Assembly (NCBI GenBank): GCA_963705515.1
Contig: CAVPJV010000002.1
Coordinates: 252,460 to 316,459, forward strand
Reading direction: 5' to 3'
From: Gaiellasilicea sp963705515
Lineage (GTDB): Bacteria > Actinomycetota > Thermoleophilia > Gaiellales > Gaiellaceae
DNA: 64,000 nt
Shown here: piece after piece, positions 1 through 11,585 of the stretch
How the letters are laid out: each line of letters starts with the position of its first letter
Numbering within the stretch: position 1 is the first letter of the stretch
Program-made: the position numbers and the translations under genes
The notes under the pieces: model-generated
Told to the model about the DNA's origin: nothing
Database searches by the model: none
The model's input: only the letters and a program-made list of their open reading frames with translations

Positions 1-1
1 C

Positions 2-1011
<1,010 letters not shown>

Positions 1012-1015
<4 letters not shown>

Positions 1016-1050
1016 ATCCCCGCAACGCGATCCGAGGCCGACCTGATCCA
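1012..1050 (+). promoter_or_regulatory. Stress-regulon box upstream of hsp20
   Basis: A 12-bp imperfect inverted repeat GTAGATCCCCGC at 1012 is followed 33 bp later by GATCCA at 1045, and the hsp20 ATG lies 68 bp after that. The same arrangement recurs before many stress genes in this window. The TAG of the box is also the stop codon of the ATPase gene. Found by eye alignment; function is inferred. Confidence 0.55.
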
Positions 1051-1112
1051 GGCTGCTTCGCGGTGGAGGAGGAGTCGCTTGCAGGAGTTGCGACGACAGA
1101 AGGGAGGTCGTG

Positions 1113-1532
1113 ATGCAGCTCGTTCGCTGGGGCCCGTTCCCAGAGCTCGATTCGATGGAGCGACGGATGCGCCGCTTCCTCGAGGACGTGGGAGCCGCGC
1201 CGTTGGCTCCCCCGGCCGCCGACGTCTACGAGACGGACGGTGACTACGTCTTCGAGCTCGAGGTTCCGGGCTTCGAAGAGAAGCAGCTGACCGTCCAGGT
1301 CAGCGACCACAAGCTCACCGTTCGAGGAGAGCTCGCGGAGACGAAGGAGGAGAAGGGCAAGACCTTCCTCCTCCGTGAGCGGCTCTCGAAGCAGTTCGAG
1401 CGCAGGTTCGAACTGCCTCCGGAGGCTCTCGCCGACAAGGTGTTCGCCGACTTCAAGGCGGGCGTCCTGACGGTGCACGCGCCGAAGGAGAAGAAGGCGA
1501 AGCCACACGACGTGGCGATCACCGCCAAGTGA
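1113..1532 (+). CDS. Hsp20/alpha-crystallin small heat-shock protein
   Basis: A 139-residue protein with the alpha-crystallin domain in the middle: the segment DVYETDGDYVFELEVPGF opens the beta sandwich and the C-terminal strand has the A-G-V-L-T-V-H-A-P form of the family's GVLTV signature. Small heat-shock proteins are ATP-independent holdases that keep unfolded proteins soluble. The ATG at 1113 has AGGGAGG just upstream; the overlapping GTG at 1110 is less likely. The gene is alone, preceded by a regulatory box at 1012 and followed by a strong hairpin at 1542. In mycobacteria the homologue (Acr/HspX) is a hallmark DosR target, which fits the DosR-like genes at 45-48 kb. Confidence 0.95.
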   Translation: MQLVRWGPFPELDSMERRMRRFLEDVGAAPLAPPAADVYETDGDYVFELEVPGFEEKQLTVQVSDHKLTVRGELAETKEEKGKTFLLRERLSKQFERRFELPPEALADKVFADFKAGVLTVHAPKEKKAKPHDVAITAK

Positions 1533-1541
1533 GCCGAGAGC

Positions 1542-1570
1542 GGCGGGACCGCGCGGCGCGCGGTCCCGCC
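1542..1570 (+). terminator. Hairpin terminator after hsp20
   Basis: A perfect 12-bp inverted repeat, GGCGGGACCGCG and CGCGGTCCCGCC, with a 5-base loop begins 10 bp after the hsp20 stop. There is no T tract, as is usual in high-GC actinobacteria. The rest of the 350-bp gap up to 1882 holds only the frameshifted small frame at 1629-1807; I see no other feature. Confidence 0.65.
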
Positions 1571-1628
1571 GGTCGGCGGCGGCTGCGCTGCGCCAGGCGC
1601 GTTCGCGCGTGGCTGCCGGGTTCTCTGC

Positions 1629-1807
1629 TCAGCGACGTCGACGCACGGCTGCGTAGACCAGTCCGGGCCGAACGGTGCGGAAGAAGACGCTCAGCGCCAC
1701 GAGGCCGAGCACGGTGTTCGTGATCGTGACGCCGATCTGCATGCCGATCGAGAAGTTGAGCGGCGTCCCCGCCGAGGCGCTGAGGGTCGTCCCGGGATCA
1801 CGGACAT
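1629..1807 (-). pseudogene. Possible small membrane protein with a one-base frameshift
   Basis: On the minus strand an ATG at 1807 follows a very good ribosome site (GGGGAGGAGGACGCC). Its frame stays sensible for five codons, after which the coding-like signal moves to the next frame and runs to a TGA at 1629. Read across a one-base gap this gives about 59 residues with one clear membrane segment (IGVTITNTVLGLVALSVFF) and a basic end (RRRR). The distance from ATG to TGA is 179 bases, one short of a whole number of codons. It could be a sequencing error, a decayed gene or chance; I do not recognise the family. Confidence 0.35.
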
Positions 1808-1882
1808 GGCGTCCTCCTCCCCGGAGAGTCGCTGCCGGAGCGGAGGAGCGTCATCGGTCTCGAACGGCCCCATGCGCGGCGC

Positions 1883-2863
1883 CTAGAACAGCTCCAGCCC
1901 CTTGAAGACCTCGGAGACGGAGCGGTCCGTGAAGATGCGCTCGATCGTCTCGGCGAGCAGCCCGGCCGCCGAGAGGACGGTCAGCTTCTCCGGCGCGCCG
2001 CTATCAACGGCGACAGTGTCAGTCACCGCGAGCTCCGTCAGCTGCGATGTTCCGAGATGATCGAGGGCGTCGTCGACGAAGAGGCCGTGCGTCGCGAAGG
2101 CGCGCACCTCGAGCGCACCTGCACGCAGCAGCGCGTCGGCCGCGCTGAGAAGCGTTCCGCCGGTGACGATCATGTCGTCGCCGATCACGGCGATCTTGCC
2201 CCGGACGTCTCCGATCACCTCGGCGGCCTCGGCGACGTCGCGCGTCGGCCTCGTCTTCGTCACCACCGCGAGGTCGGCGTCGAGCATGTGGCTCAGTCGG
2301 CGTGCGAGCTTGACACGGCCGACGTCGGGGGAGACCGCGACGAGCGGCAGGCCCCCATCGGCCAGCGTGCGGTAGCGGTCGGCGAACAGGGGCAGCGCCG
2401 TCATGTGGTCGACGGGAATGCCGAAGAACCCCTGGATCTGGCCGGCATGGAGGTCCATCGTCACGACCCGGTCAACTCCGGCTGCCTCGAGCAGCTGTGC
2501 CACGAGCCTCGCCGAGATCGGCTCGCGCGCGGCCGACTTCCGGTCCTGCCGCGAGTACGGATACCACGGCACGACGGCGGTGATCCGGTGCGCGGAGGCA
2601 AGCCGGGCGCTGTGGGCCAGGAGCAAGAGCTGGACGAGGTGGTCGTTGACCGGGCGCGAGCACGACTGGACGATGAACACGTCGGCGCCGCGAATGGACT
2701 CGGCGTACCGGCAGTACGTCTCTCCGTTCGCGAACGTCTCGAGCTCGACCGGCTCGAGCTCGGCGCCGAGCTCGGCCGCGATGGCGTGCGCGAGCTTCGG
2801 GTTCGAGCTGCCGGCGACGAGCGCGAGGCTTCGCCGGGCGACGATGCGGCGGGTCCGGCGCAT
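1883..2863 (-). CDS. prs: Ribose-phosphate pyrophosphokinase (PRPP synthetase)
   Basis: Makes 5-phosphoribosyl-1-pyrophosphate from ribose-5-phosphate and ATP for nucleotide, His and Trp synthesis; cytosolic. The 326-residue length fits the family. Visible motifs are the catalytic flexible loop region YSRQDRK, the DLHAGQIQGFF signature, and the PRPP loop GDDMIVTGGTL (most family members have TAGT; here TGGT). The frame stays open up to 3037, but a start there would overlap the divergent gene at 2994, so I chose the ATG at 2863, which places the LALVAGSSNPKLA start of the fold near the N-terminus; its ribosome site is weak. The nearby phosphoribosyltransferase (minus strand, starting at 4561) may consume PRPP. 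This may be a second, specialised Prs copy, which I cannot test here. Confidence 0.93.
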   Translation of the reverse strand: MRRTRRIVARRSLALVAGSSNPKLAHAIAAELGAELEPVELETFANGETYCRYAESIRGADVFIVQSCSRPVNDHLVQLLLLAHSARLASAHRITAVVPWYPYSRQDRKSAAREPISARLVAQLLEAAGVDRVVTMDLHAGQIQGFFGIPVDHMTALPLFADRYRTLADGGLPLVAVSPDVGRVKLARRLSHMLDADLAVVTKTRPTRDVAEAAEVIGDVRGKIAVIGDDMIVTGGTLLSAADALLRAGALEVRAFATHGLFVDDALDHLGTSQLTELAVTDTVAVDSGAPEKLTVLSAAGLLAETIERIFTDRSVSEVFKGLELF

Positions 2864-2899
2864 GGCCGCAGCGTCAACCAGGCCCGGCGCCCCGGCATC

Positions 2900-2940
2900 G
2901 GGGTTTCCACCGACCGGAGATCCGAGGCGCCGCTGATGCG
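2900..2940 (+). promoter_or_regulatory. Weaker copy of the stress-regulon box before the zinc-ribbon gene
   Basis: GGGGTTTCCACC at 2900 is followed 35 bp later by GATGCG at 2935, 59 bp before the ATG at 2994. Spacing agrees with the other copies, but the box itself departs more from the others. Confidence 0.3.
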
Positions 2941-2993
2941 GAAGTGCGCCTTCGATCTCGACACTGGTTGCGTCAGGAGTGAGAGGAGTTCCG

Positions 2994-3185
2994 ATGGGGG
3001 CGATGACGACTCCCCATCCGCGTGACAAGGCTCGCACGGCCCGAGACCGGGAGTTCCACTGCGATCGCTGCGGCTACGGCGCGATCGCCGCAGCGCCGCC
3101 CGCGCGCTGCCCGATGTGCGGCGGCGCCGGCTGGACCGAGCAGCATAACCGCCGCCCCGTGAGGAACAGGCGGGAGCAACCGTGA
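2994..3185 (+). CDS. Small zinc-ribbon protein
   Basis: A 63-residue protein with two CxxC knuckles, CDRC and CPMC, about 20 residues apart, matching a rubredoxin-like zinc ribbon. The N-terminus and C-terminus are basic. The ATG at 2994 is preceded by GAGAGGAG at good spacing. Its TGA overlaps the GTG start of the hydrolase gene (GTGA), so the two are translationally coupled. Likely role is metal binding, with DNA, RNA or a protein as partner; the sequence does not say which. Confidence 0.75.
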   Translation: MGAMTTPHPRDKARTARDREFHCDRCGYGAIAAAPPARCPMCGGAGWTEQHNRRPVRNRREQP

Positions 3186-3841
3186 CGACGCTCGAGTCGA
3201 GGCATGTCGAGCGTGCGGTCGTGCTCCCGCTGGACGGCGTCCGCCTGCCTGGGGTGCTTGCCGTGCCGGAGCACGTGGAGGGCGTTGTCGCCTTCGCGCA
3301 CGGCAGCGGCTCGAGTCGCCTCAGCCCGCGCAACCGGTTTGTCTCGGCTCAGCTCAACGATCACGGCATCGCGACGCTCCTGTTCGATCTCCTGACACCG
3401 GGCGAGGCCGCGGAGCGGGCGAACGTCTTCGACGTGGGCCTGCTCGCGTCCCGTCTCGTCGCCGCGACCGGCTGGCTCGACGACCACGGCGACCTCGAGG
3501 ACCTTCCGCTCGGCTATTTCGGCGCCAGCACAGGAACGGCGGCCGCGCTCACTGCCGCGGGTGTGCTCCCCGAGCGGATTGGCGCGATCGTCTCGCGCGG
3601 CGGCCGACCCGATCTGGCCGCTGGGCTGGCCACGGTTCACGCGCCCACGCTGCTCGTCGTCGGGGGGGACGACGAGATGGTGCTGCAGCTGAACCGCCGT
3701 GCGCTCGCGGCGATGACGTGCCCGGCCGAGCTCCGCGTCGTGACGGGGGCGAGCCATCTGTTCGAGGAGCTGGGCGCGCTCGAGGTCGTCGCTCGCCTGG
3801 CGCGCGACTGGTTCGTCCGGCACCTCGTGCAGCTGCCGTGA
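3182..3841 (+). CDS. Dienelactone-hydrolase-like alpha/beta hydrolase
   Basis: A 219-residue cytosolic alpha/beta hydrolase. The oxyanion region is seen at FAHGSGSS, the nucleophile elbow at GASTG (Ser in G-x-S-x-G), the acid at VGGDDE and the His at GASHLFEE. Proteins of this type are often encoded beside, or fused to, a phosphoribosyltransferase, and here such a gene lies just downstream on the opposite strand. The mycobacterial fusion counterpart belongs to the DosR regulon (from memory of the family). Substrate unknown. The start is the GTG overlapping the previous stop. Confidence 0.85.
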   Translation: MTTLESRHVERAVVLPLDGVRLPGVLAVPEHVEGVVAFAHGSGSSRLSPRNRFVSAQLNDHGIATLLFDLLTPGEAAERANVFDVGLLASRLVAATGWLDDHGDLEDLPLGYFGASTGTAAALTAAGVLPERIGAIVSRGGRPDLAAGLATVHAPTLLVVGGDDEMVLQLNRRALAAMTCPAELRVVTGASHLFEELGALEVVARLARDWFVRHLVQLP

Positions 3842-3901
3842 ACCAGGGCGCCGTTGCGGGTCTCGCCAGGCGGGTCGTTCGGCTGCGGCCGCTCGGCGTC
3901 G

Positions 3902-4561
3902 TCAAAGGCTAGGCGGTCGCCGAACCGAGTCGGCGAGCAGCTGCTCGACCTCCGTGTCCTCGACCGGCTCGAAGCGGTCGTACCAGAGGCCGACTGCACC
4001 GAACTCGTGGAGCGCGTTCGGACAGACCACGGCGTCGGCCTCGTCCTCGAGCAGCGACACGCTCGAGCTCGCACCGACGGGGACGGCCGCGACGATCCGC
4101 GCCGCGCCGCGCGTGCGGGCCCACCGGACGGCTGCGATCATCGTCGCCCCGGTCGCGAGACCGTCGTCGACGAGGATGCACGTCTTGTCTCGGAGCCCGA
4201 TCGGGTTGAAGTCACGGTGGAGGCGCGCGTCGAGCTCTGCGGCCCTCACCCTCGCGGCGTCGACGGCGTGCTGCAGCTCAGCGGGTGTGAGCCCGTCGGA
4301 CGCCCGGACGTAGACTCCGTCGCCGGGCGTGACCGCCCCGATCGCGTACTCCGGCTGCCAGGGATGCCGGATCTTCCGCACTGCGACCACGTCGAGCGGG
4401 AGCCCGAGCTCGGCCGCGACCTGGGCGGCGACGACGACGCCGCCGCGCGCGAGACCGACGACGACCGCGTCCAAGCCGTGCTCCAAGCCGAGTGCGCCGG
4501 CGAGCGCCCGGCCCGCGTGCTGCCGGTCCGAGAAGAGCGCTCTCGTGACCACGCCCGCCAT
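3902..4561 (-). CDS. Phosphoribosyltransferase family protein
   Basis: A 219-residue type I phosphoribosyltransferase. The PRPP-binding signature is CILVDDGLATGATM, and GLARGGV near residue 35 forms the first loop. Such proteins move the phosphoribosyl group from PRPP to an unknown acceptor. The pairing with a dienelactone-hydrolase-like gene, convergent here, is widespread, and in some actinobacteria the two are one protein. It appears co-transcribed with the tiny frame just upstream (2-base gap), under a stress box at 4741. Confidence 0.88.
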   Translation of the reverse strand: MAGVVTRALFSDRQHAGRALAGALGLEHGLDAVVVGLARGGVVVAAQVAAELGLPLDVVAVRKIRHPWQPEYAIGAVTPGDGVYVRASDGLTPAELQHAVDAARVRAAELDARLHRDFNPIGLRDKTCILVDDGLATGATMIAAVRWARTRGAARIVAAVPVGASSSVSLLEDEADAVVCPNALHEFGAVGLWYDRFEPVEDTEVEQLLADSVRRPPSL

Positions 4562-4563
4562 CG

Positions 4564-4665
4564 CTACGCCGCATCCTGCCGGGGCAGCTGGTGTGCGACG
4601 GCGTCGCCCTCGTCATGGTGGTCGAGGGACTCGAGATCACGCGGGTAGGAATCGATCCGTCTCAT
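4564..4665 (-). CDS. Possible 33-residue leader protein before the phosphoribosyltransferase
   Basis: Three tandem ATG codons (4671, 4668, 4665) follow GGAGG; the third has the best spacing. The frame encodes 33 residues rich in Asp and His (ESLDHHDEGDAVAHQ) and ends two bases before the phosphoribosyltransferase ATG, the layout of a translationally coupled pair. A regulatory box lies upstream at 4741. No family recognised; it could be a leader peptide or a small metal-binding protein. Confidence 0.4.
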   Translation of the reverse strand: MRRIDSYPRDLESLDHHDEGDAVAHQLPRQDAA

Positions 4666-4700
4666 CATCATCCTCCAGTGTCTCGCCGCCCGCTCCCTGG

Positions 4701-4741
4701 GGCATCGGGCCGGCCGCTGATCAGTGTCCGGGGTTTACCGC
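4701..4741 (-). promoter_or_regulatory. Stress-regulon box before the leader ORF and phosphoribosyltransferase
   Basis: On the minus strand GCGGTAAACCCC begins at 4741 and GATGCC begins 35 bp later at 4706, 41 bp before the third ATG of the small frame. The box resembles the perfect palindrome found at 45413. Confidence 0.45.
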
Positions 4742-4808
4742 ATCCGTACGCGCTGCGCCGCGGGGCGCTGCGCACGCTCGCCGAGACCGCGCTTGGCGAC
4801 TGCCGCGC

Positions 4809-5543
4809 TCATGCAGCCAGCCTCAGCTGCAAGGCGAGCATCAGGACGAAGGCGATCGCTGTGTGCGCGACGACGGCTCGGCGCGGCCCCTGATTCCACG
4901 CGTCCGGCAGCAGCTCGCGGCCGACCATCCAGACCATGGCACCGGCGGCAAAGCCGAGTGCGGCGGGGAGGATCGCGCTGAACTGCTCGACGAACAGGAA
5001 CGCCGGGACGGCGAGGAGCGGCTGCGGCAGGCTCGAGAAGACGCTCCAGCCGGCGGCGCCCGAGACCGACGATCCGCGCGGGACGAGCACGAGGCTGATC
5101 GCCAGGCCCTCGGGGATGTTCTGGATGGCGATGGCGAGCGCGATCAGGAGCCCGAAGGCAGCCGTGTCGCCGAAGGCGGCGCCGATGCCGATTCCCTCCG
5201 CCGCCGAGTGCGCGGTCATCACGCCGACGACCATCAGCGCCTTGCGGCCGTCGGCCCCGCGCAACGTGCCGAGGTGGAGGTCCTTCCGGTCGCCGACCAG
5301 GCGGTAGGCGAGCGCGACGAACGCGGCGCCGGCGACCGCACCCATGGCCGTCCGACCCCCGTTCCGGTCGATCCCTTCCAGGACCAGGCTGGCGCTGGCG
5401 CCGAGCATCACACCGGAAGCAACCGCGTTTGCGGATCCGAGCCAGCGGGCGGCGTCGCCGCGCCTGAACGCGAACGGCAAGGCGCCGAGACCGGTCGCGA
5501 GCGCGGTCGCAAGCGCGGTGAAGAAGACGGCGGTCGTCGTCAT
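4809..5543 (-). CDS. ZIP-family metal transporter
   Basis: A 244-residue membrane protein with about eight hydrophobic segments. Two metal-binding helices typical of ZIP (zinc/iron import) proteins are visible: HSAAEGIGIG and IQNIPEGLAISL, each with a His or Asn and a Glu used for metal coordination. ZIP proteins bring Zn2+, Fe2+ or related ions into the cytosol. It is divergent from the USP gene at 5726; the 180-bp gap between them holds a stress box that is roughly palindromic, but its downstream element fits the USP gene better. The ATG at 5543 is the natural start. Confidence 0.93.
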   Translation of the reverse strand: MTTTAVFFTALATALATGLGALPFAFRRGDAARWLGSANAVASGVMLGASASLVLEGIDRNGGRTAMGAVAGAAFVALAYRLVGDRKDLHLGTLRGADGRKALMVVGVMTAHSAAEGIGIGAAFGDTAAFGLLIALAIAIQNIPEGLAISLVLVPRGSSVSGAAGWSVFSSLPQPLLAVPAFLFVEQFSAILPAALGFAAGAMVWMVGRELLPDAWNQGPRRAVVAHTAIAFVLMLALQLRLAA

Positions 5544-5620
5544 GCCGTGAACAATCGTCTGCCGGGGCGGCAGCGGCGTCGGCGAAAGCGCTGAATGCCG
5601 TTCGGCGAACTACGGGCGCA

Positions 5621-5659
5621 GTACTTTCCCGCGCTCTGATCGGGGCGCAACCGGATGCC
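5621..5659 (+). promoter_or_regulatory. Stress-regulon box before the USP-PPDK operon
   Basis: GTACTTTCCCGC at 5621, then GATGCC 33 bp later at 5654, and the USP ATG 72 bp further on. One of the best copies; it aligns over about 40 bp with the copies at 36151 and 37497. Confidence 0.6.
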
Positions 5660-5725
5660 GTCGCGGCACGTCGGGGCGACGCTGGCGTCAGGAAACCGCG
5701 CTTGGCACGACCAAAAGGAGGAGCC

Positions 5726-6547
5726 ATGAGCGCCACCATCGACGCGGACGCCCATGTCGTCGAGGCAAACAAGATCTTCAGCCGCGTGCTCGTCGGCGTG
5801 GACACCACGCCGGAGTCGCGCGACGCACTCAGGCAGGCGGCGCTGTTGAAGGCGCCGGGCGGAACGATCACCTGCCTTGCGGCCTGGAATCTGCCGCCGC
5901 CGCTGATCACCCCCACGACGGTGGTGCCGTCGCGGGAAGCCGACGAGCGCGAGGCCTGCAGCGTCGCCGAAGACACCGTCCGGAGCGCGCAGGCGTTCAT
6001 CCCGTCCGCCGAGTCCATGGTCGTTCGCGGCTCTGCCGGCCACGCCTTGATCGACGTCGCCGCGCACGAGCGAACGACGCTGATCGCAGTCGGCTCTCAC
6101 GGTCAGCGGCGCACCGAGGGGATTCTCCTCGGATCGACGGCGACTCTCCTGCTGCACGATGCACCCTGCTCGGTGCTCCTGGCGCGCGAGACCGCGCACC
6201 TGACCCCGCGGCGGGTCGTGGTCGGGGTCGACGGCTCGCCCGAGTCGGCCGCGGCGTACAGTATCGCCCGCTATCTCGCAGGGCGTTTCGACGCCGACGT
6301 GACTGTGGTCGTCGCCGAGGGCAAGAAGTTGATCGACCCCGCGGCGATCTCGCAGATCGTCGGCGACGGGTTCCACGTCGTTCCCGACGAGCCGGTGCAC
6401 GCGCTCACGGCCGCCGCAGCTGGCGCCGACCTACTCGTGCTCGGCAGCAGAGGGCTCCACGGCTTCAAGTCGCTCGGCTCGGTCTCCGAGCGCGTCGCGC
6501 ACCGGGCGCCCTGCTCGACGCTGATCGTCCGCGCACTGGAGAACTGA
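5726..6547 (+). CDS. Universal stress protein, two UspA domains in tandem
   Basis: A 273-residue protein made of two UspA domains (about 17-150 and 158-273). The first begins RVLVGVDTTPESRDAL, the second RRVVVGVDGSPESAAAY. Each ends with the ATP-binding pattern (GSHGQRRTEGILLGSTA in the first and GSRGLHGFKSLGSVSE in the second). Tandem UspA proteins are frequent in actinobacterial hypoxia regulons. The ATG at 5726 has AAGGAGGAG upstream; an upstream TTG is unlikely. It precedes the dikinase gene by 19 bp, probably in one transcript. Confidence 0.95.
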   Translation: MSATIDADAHVVEANKIFSRVLVGVDTTPESRDALRQAALLKAPGGTITCLAAWNLPPPLITPTTVVPSREADEREACSVAEDTVRSAQAFIPSAESMVVRGSAGHALIDVAAHERTTLIAVGSHGQRRTEGILLGSTATLLLHDAPCSVLLARETAHLTPRRVVVGVDGSPESAAAYSIARYLAGRFDADVTVVVAEGKKLIDPAAISQIVGDGFHVVPDEPVHALTAAAAGADLLVLGSRGLHGFKSLGSVSERVAHRAPCSTLIVRALEN

Positions 6548-6566
6548 CACCGAGAGGAGCTTGGCC

Positions 6567-9200
<2,634 letters not shown>

Positions 9201-9202
9201 CG

Positions 9203-10543
9203 ATGCTCGCCACCGCGCTTGCGATCCTGCTCGCGGCGGCGCCGGTCCACGCGGCCAAGCTGCCTCTGCGCGCGTGCACGGTGCAGGGCGTGGCCGCGAA
9301 GTGCGGCACGCTCCTCGTCGCCGAGAACCGCGACACCGGCATCGGCGCGCGGATCGGACTGCGCGTTGTCGTCGTCCCCGCGCGCCGTAAGCCGGCGCGG
9401 CCGGACGCATTCACGTACCTCGCCGGCGGGCCGGGTGGCGCAGCGACCCAGCAGACGGCCGCCGTGAACTCGATCTGGAGCGGGGTGCACGAGCGGCACG
9501 ACATCCTGCTGGTCGACCAGCGCGGCACCGGCGGCTCGCATCCGCTGGCCTGCCCGCCGCCCGACCAGAACGAGGACGTCGCCGTGATGATCAGGGCCTG
9601 CCTCGCCTCGCTGAACGGCGATCCGACCCAGTACGGGACGGCAGCGGCCGCGGACGACCTCGACGCCGTGCGCACAGCACTTGGCTACCGCAGCCTCGAC
9701 ATCTACGGGATCTCGTACGGCGCCACGCTCGCGCAGGTCTACCTGGCGCGCCACTCCCGCTCGGTGCGGACGGTGGCTCTGGACGGGGCGACGCTGCTCG
9801 ACGTCCCCTTCTGGAGCCGGTTCGCCGCCAACGGGCAGCGCGCGCTCGACCTCACCGCGAGGCGCTGCGCCCGCGAGCCTGGGTGCGCGCGTGCATTCCC
9901 GAGCTGGCCGGCGCAGCTCCGCTCGCTGATCGAGGCCTGGAACGCGCGTCCGGTCGCGGTGACGCGCGAGGTGACGCTCACCGGGGACGATCTCGCCGGG
10001 TTGATCCAGTACATGACGCTGAGCGCAGCGTCGGCGGCCTCGATCCCGCTCGTCGTCAACCGCGCCGCGCGCGGCGACTACGCGCCGCTGGCGGGGCAGA
10101 TCCCGAGCAGCGGTGCCGAGAACCCGCTGATGTTCTGGTCGATCTGGTGCAACGAGCGCTGGGTCGGCCTCGACGCGAAAGGGCCCTGGGACACCTACCT
10201 CGACGGCTATGTCGCCACTCAGCTCGAGCGCGACCGGTCCGTGTGCGCGTACGTGCCCGACCACGCCGAGCCGCCGTCGAACCACGCGCGCGTCCGCTCG
10301 AGCGTGCCGGTGCTCGCGCTCGTCGGCGGCGCCGACCCTCAGGATCCCGCCGCCAACATCGCCGGGCTCGGGGCGGCGATGCCGAAGGCGCGCATCGTCG
10401 TCGTCCCCGAGCACGGCCACGGCGTCGGTCAGTACGGCTGCCTGCCGAAGCTTGTCGCGCTCTTCGTCGACCGAGCCAGCGCGGCCACGCTCGACACGCG
10501 GTGTGTCCGCACAATCACGCCGCCCCCGTTCGCCCTCCAGTAG
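9203..10543 (+). CDS. Secreted alpha/beta hydrolase (TAP-like peptidase family)
   Basis: A 446-residue protein beginning with a short signal peptide (LATALAILLAAAPVHA) cleaved after AHA-like residues. The alpha/beta hydrolase fold shows the oxyanion strand YLAGGPGG, the motif DQRGTGGS typical of proline iminopeptidase/tripeptidyl aminopeptidase relatives, the nucleophile Ser in GISYGATL, an Asp in GGADPQDP and the His in PEHGHGVG. Cysteine pairs suggest disulfides outside the cell. It starts only 2 bp after the dikinase stop, so it is probably in the same transcript, although a functional link is not obvious. Likely an extracytoplasmic peptidase or esterase. Confidence 0.88.
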   Translation: MLATALAILLAAAPVHAAKLPLRACTVQGVAAKCGTLLVAENRDTGIGARIGLRVVVVPARRKPARPDAFTYLAGGPGGAATQQTAAVNSIWSGVHERHDILLVDQRGTGGSHPLACPPPDQNEDVAVMIRACLASLNGDPTQYGTAAAADDLDAVRTALGYRSLDIYGISYGATLAQVYLARHSRSVRTVALDGATLLDVPFWSRFAANGQRALDLTARRCAREPGCARAFPSWPAQLRSLIEAWNARPVAVTREVTLTGDDLAGLIQYMTLSAASAASIPLVVNRAARGDYAPLAGQIPSSGAENPLMFWSIWCNERWVGLDAKGPWDTYLDGYVATQLERDRSVCAYVPDHAEPPSNHARVRSSVPVLALVGGADPQDPAANIAGLGAAMPKARIVVVPEHGHGVGQYGCLPKLVALFVDRASAATLDTRCVRTITPPPFALQ

Positions 10544-10563
10544 CCCGAGGCGATCGATCTTGG

Positions 10564-11178
10564 CTATGTCCTGGCGAGCACCTCGCACTCTTCGTCTCGT
10601 AGGCACTCGCGGACGCGGGTGTTGGCGAGGGTGAGCACGAACGAACGCACGGGTGCGTCGTCGTACTGGCTGAGGATCGCGTCTGCGCAGGCGCGGATCT
10701 CCTCCGCACTCTTCGTCGCTTGGAACTCGGCGACGAGCGAGGGCAGGAGCTGGGCGAGCCGGCGATCGTGGCCGCTGCGGTCGGCGCGGATTTCCTCAGC
10801 GCGGTCGACGAGATCTTGGACTCGGCGGTCGATCTCGTCGCGGATCTCCCGCACCTTCTCGAGCGGCTGCCCGGCTGGGTCGTCGAGTTCCCAGTCTTCG
10901 ACGCCGCCGATCACGTAGGGACAGGTGCCCTGGCAGTTGAGGGTGATCGCTTTGTCGGCGTGGAGCTGCATCTCGAGGTCGATCTTCTTTGGCTTGCGAT
11001 GCGCGATGTCGATCCCGACCTCGCGCATCACCTCGATGACGTTCGGCCAGATTGCTTCTGCTGGTTCCTGTCCGGCGGACTCAGCGCGCAGGTCGTCCGG
11101 TGCGTAGCGCTCGAACAGCGCTTGCGCCATTTGGCTGCGGCCGGCGTTGTGGGTGCAGACGAAGAGCACGTACTTCAT
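10564..11178 (-). CDS. arsC: Arsenate reductase (low-Mr phosphatase type) with C-terminal helical domain
   Basis: The first ~125 residues form a low-molecular-weight phosphatase-type arsenate reductase: P loop CTHNAGRS at the N-terminus, the redox Cys region NCQGTCPY and the DPAG stretch. It reduces arsenate to arsenite. The last ~65 residues (SAEEIRACADAILSQYDD onward) look like the three-helix bundle found attached to some actinobacterial ArsC proteins; the typical length without it is about 135. The start overlaps the stop of the other arsC by 4 bases (ATGA). Last gene of the arsR operon. Confidence 0.9.
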   Translation of the reverse strand: MKYVLFVCTHNAGRSQMAQALFERYAPDDLRAESAGQEPAEAIWPNVIEVMREVGIDIAHRKPKKIDLEMQLHADKAITLNCQGTCPYVIGGVEDWELDDPAGQPLEKVREIRDEIDRRVQDLVDRAEEIRADRSGHDRRLAQLLPSLVAEFQATKSAEEIRACADAILSQYDDAPVRSFVLTLANTRVRECLRDEECEVLART

Positions 11179-11585
11179 CTCTCCTCCTTCTCGGACTCGC
11201 GGTCGAGCTCTGCGACGAGCTCGACCACCTGTTCCTTGATCTGATCCCGGATCTCCCGTACTTGCTCGAGCGGCAGGTGCTTCGGATCGGTGAACTCCCA
11301 GCTGATCCGCCGCACGCCCGGCGTGACCGGGCAGACCTCCTCGCTGCAGGTCGAGACGGCGACGTCGGCCCAGGCGAGCAGCTCCGGATCGAGCTTGCGC
11401 GGGACGTGGTCGCTGGCGTCGATCCCGACCTCACGGAGCGCCTCGACGACCTGCGGATGCGGTGCAGCGCCTGGCTCGCTGCCGGCGGAGCGCGCTTGGT
11501 GGCGGTCGCCGGCGAGCTCGCGCAGGTAGCGCTCGGCGATCAGCGAGCGGCCGGAGTTGGCGACGCAGACGAAGAGGACGTTCAC
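11175..11585 (-). CDS. arsC: Arsenate reductase (low-Mr phosphatase type)
   Basis: A 136-residue protein with P loop CVANSGRS, the DHVPRKLDPELL stretch and the pair of later cysteines in STCSEEVCP, the thioredoxin-linked arsenate reductase pattern. I chose the GTG at 11585, which gives NVLFVCVANSGRS directly at the N-terminus and a 4-base overlap (GTGA) with the aquaporin stop; longer versions add low-complexity sequence. Two arsC genes in tandem suggest different kinetics or electron donors. Confidence 0.92.
   Translation of the reverse strand: MNVLFVCVANSGRSLIAERYLRELAGDRHQARSAGSEPGAAPHPQVVEALREVGIDASDHVPRKLDPELLAWADVAVSTCSEEVCPVTPGVRRISWEFTDPKHLPLEQVREIRDQIKEQVVELVAELDRESEKEER

Noticed and set aside
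4737..4812. 24-codon frame (minus) overlapping the ZIP stop by ATGA
   Set aside because: Short, Arg/Ala-rich and not supported by any motif; its stop falls in a regulatory box. Probably chance.
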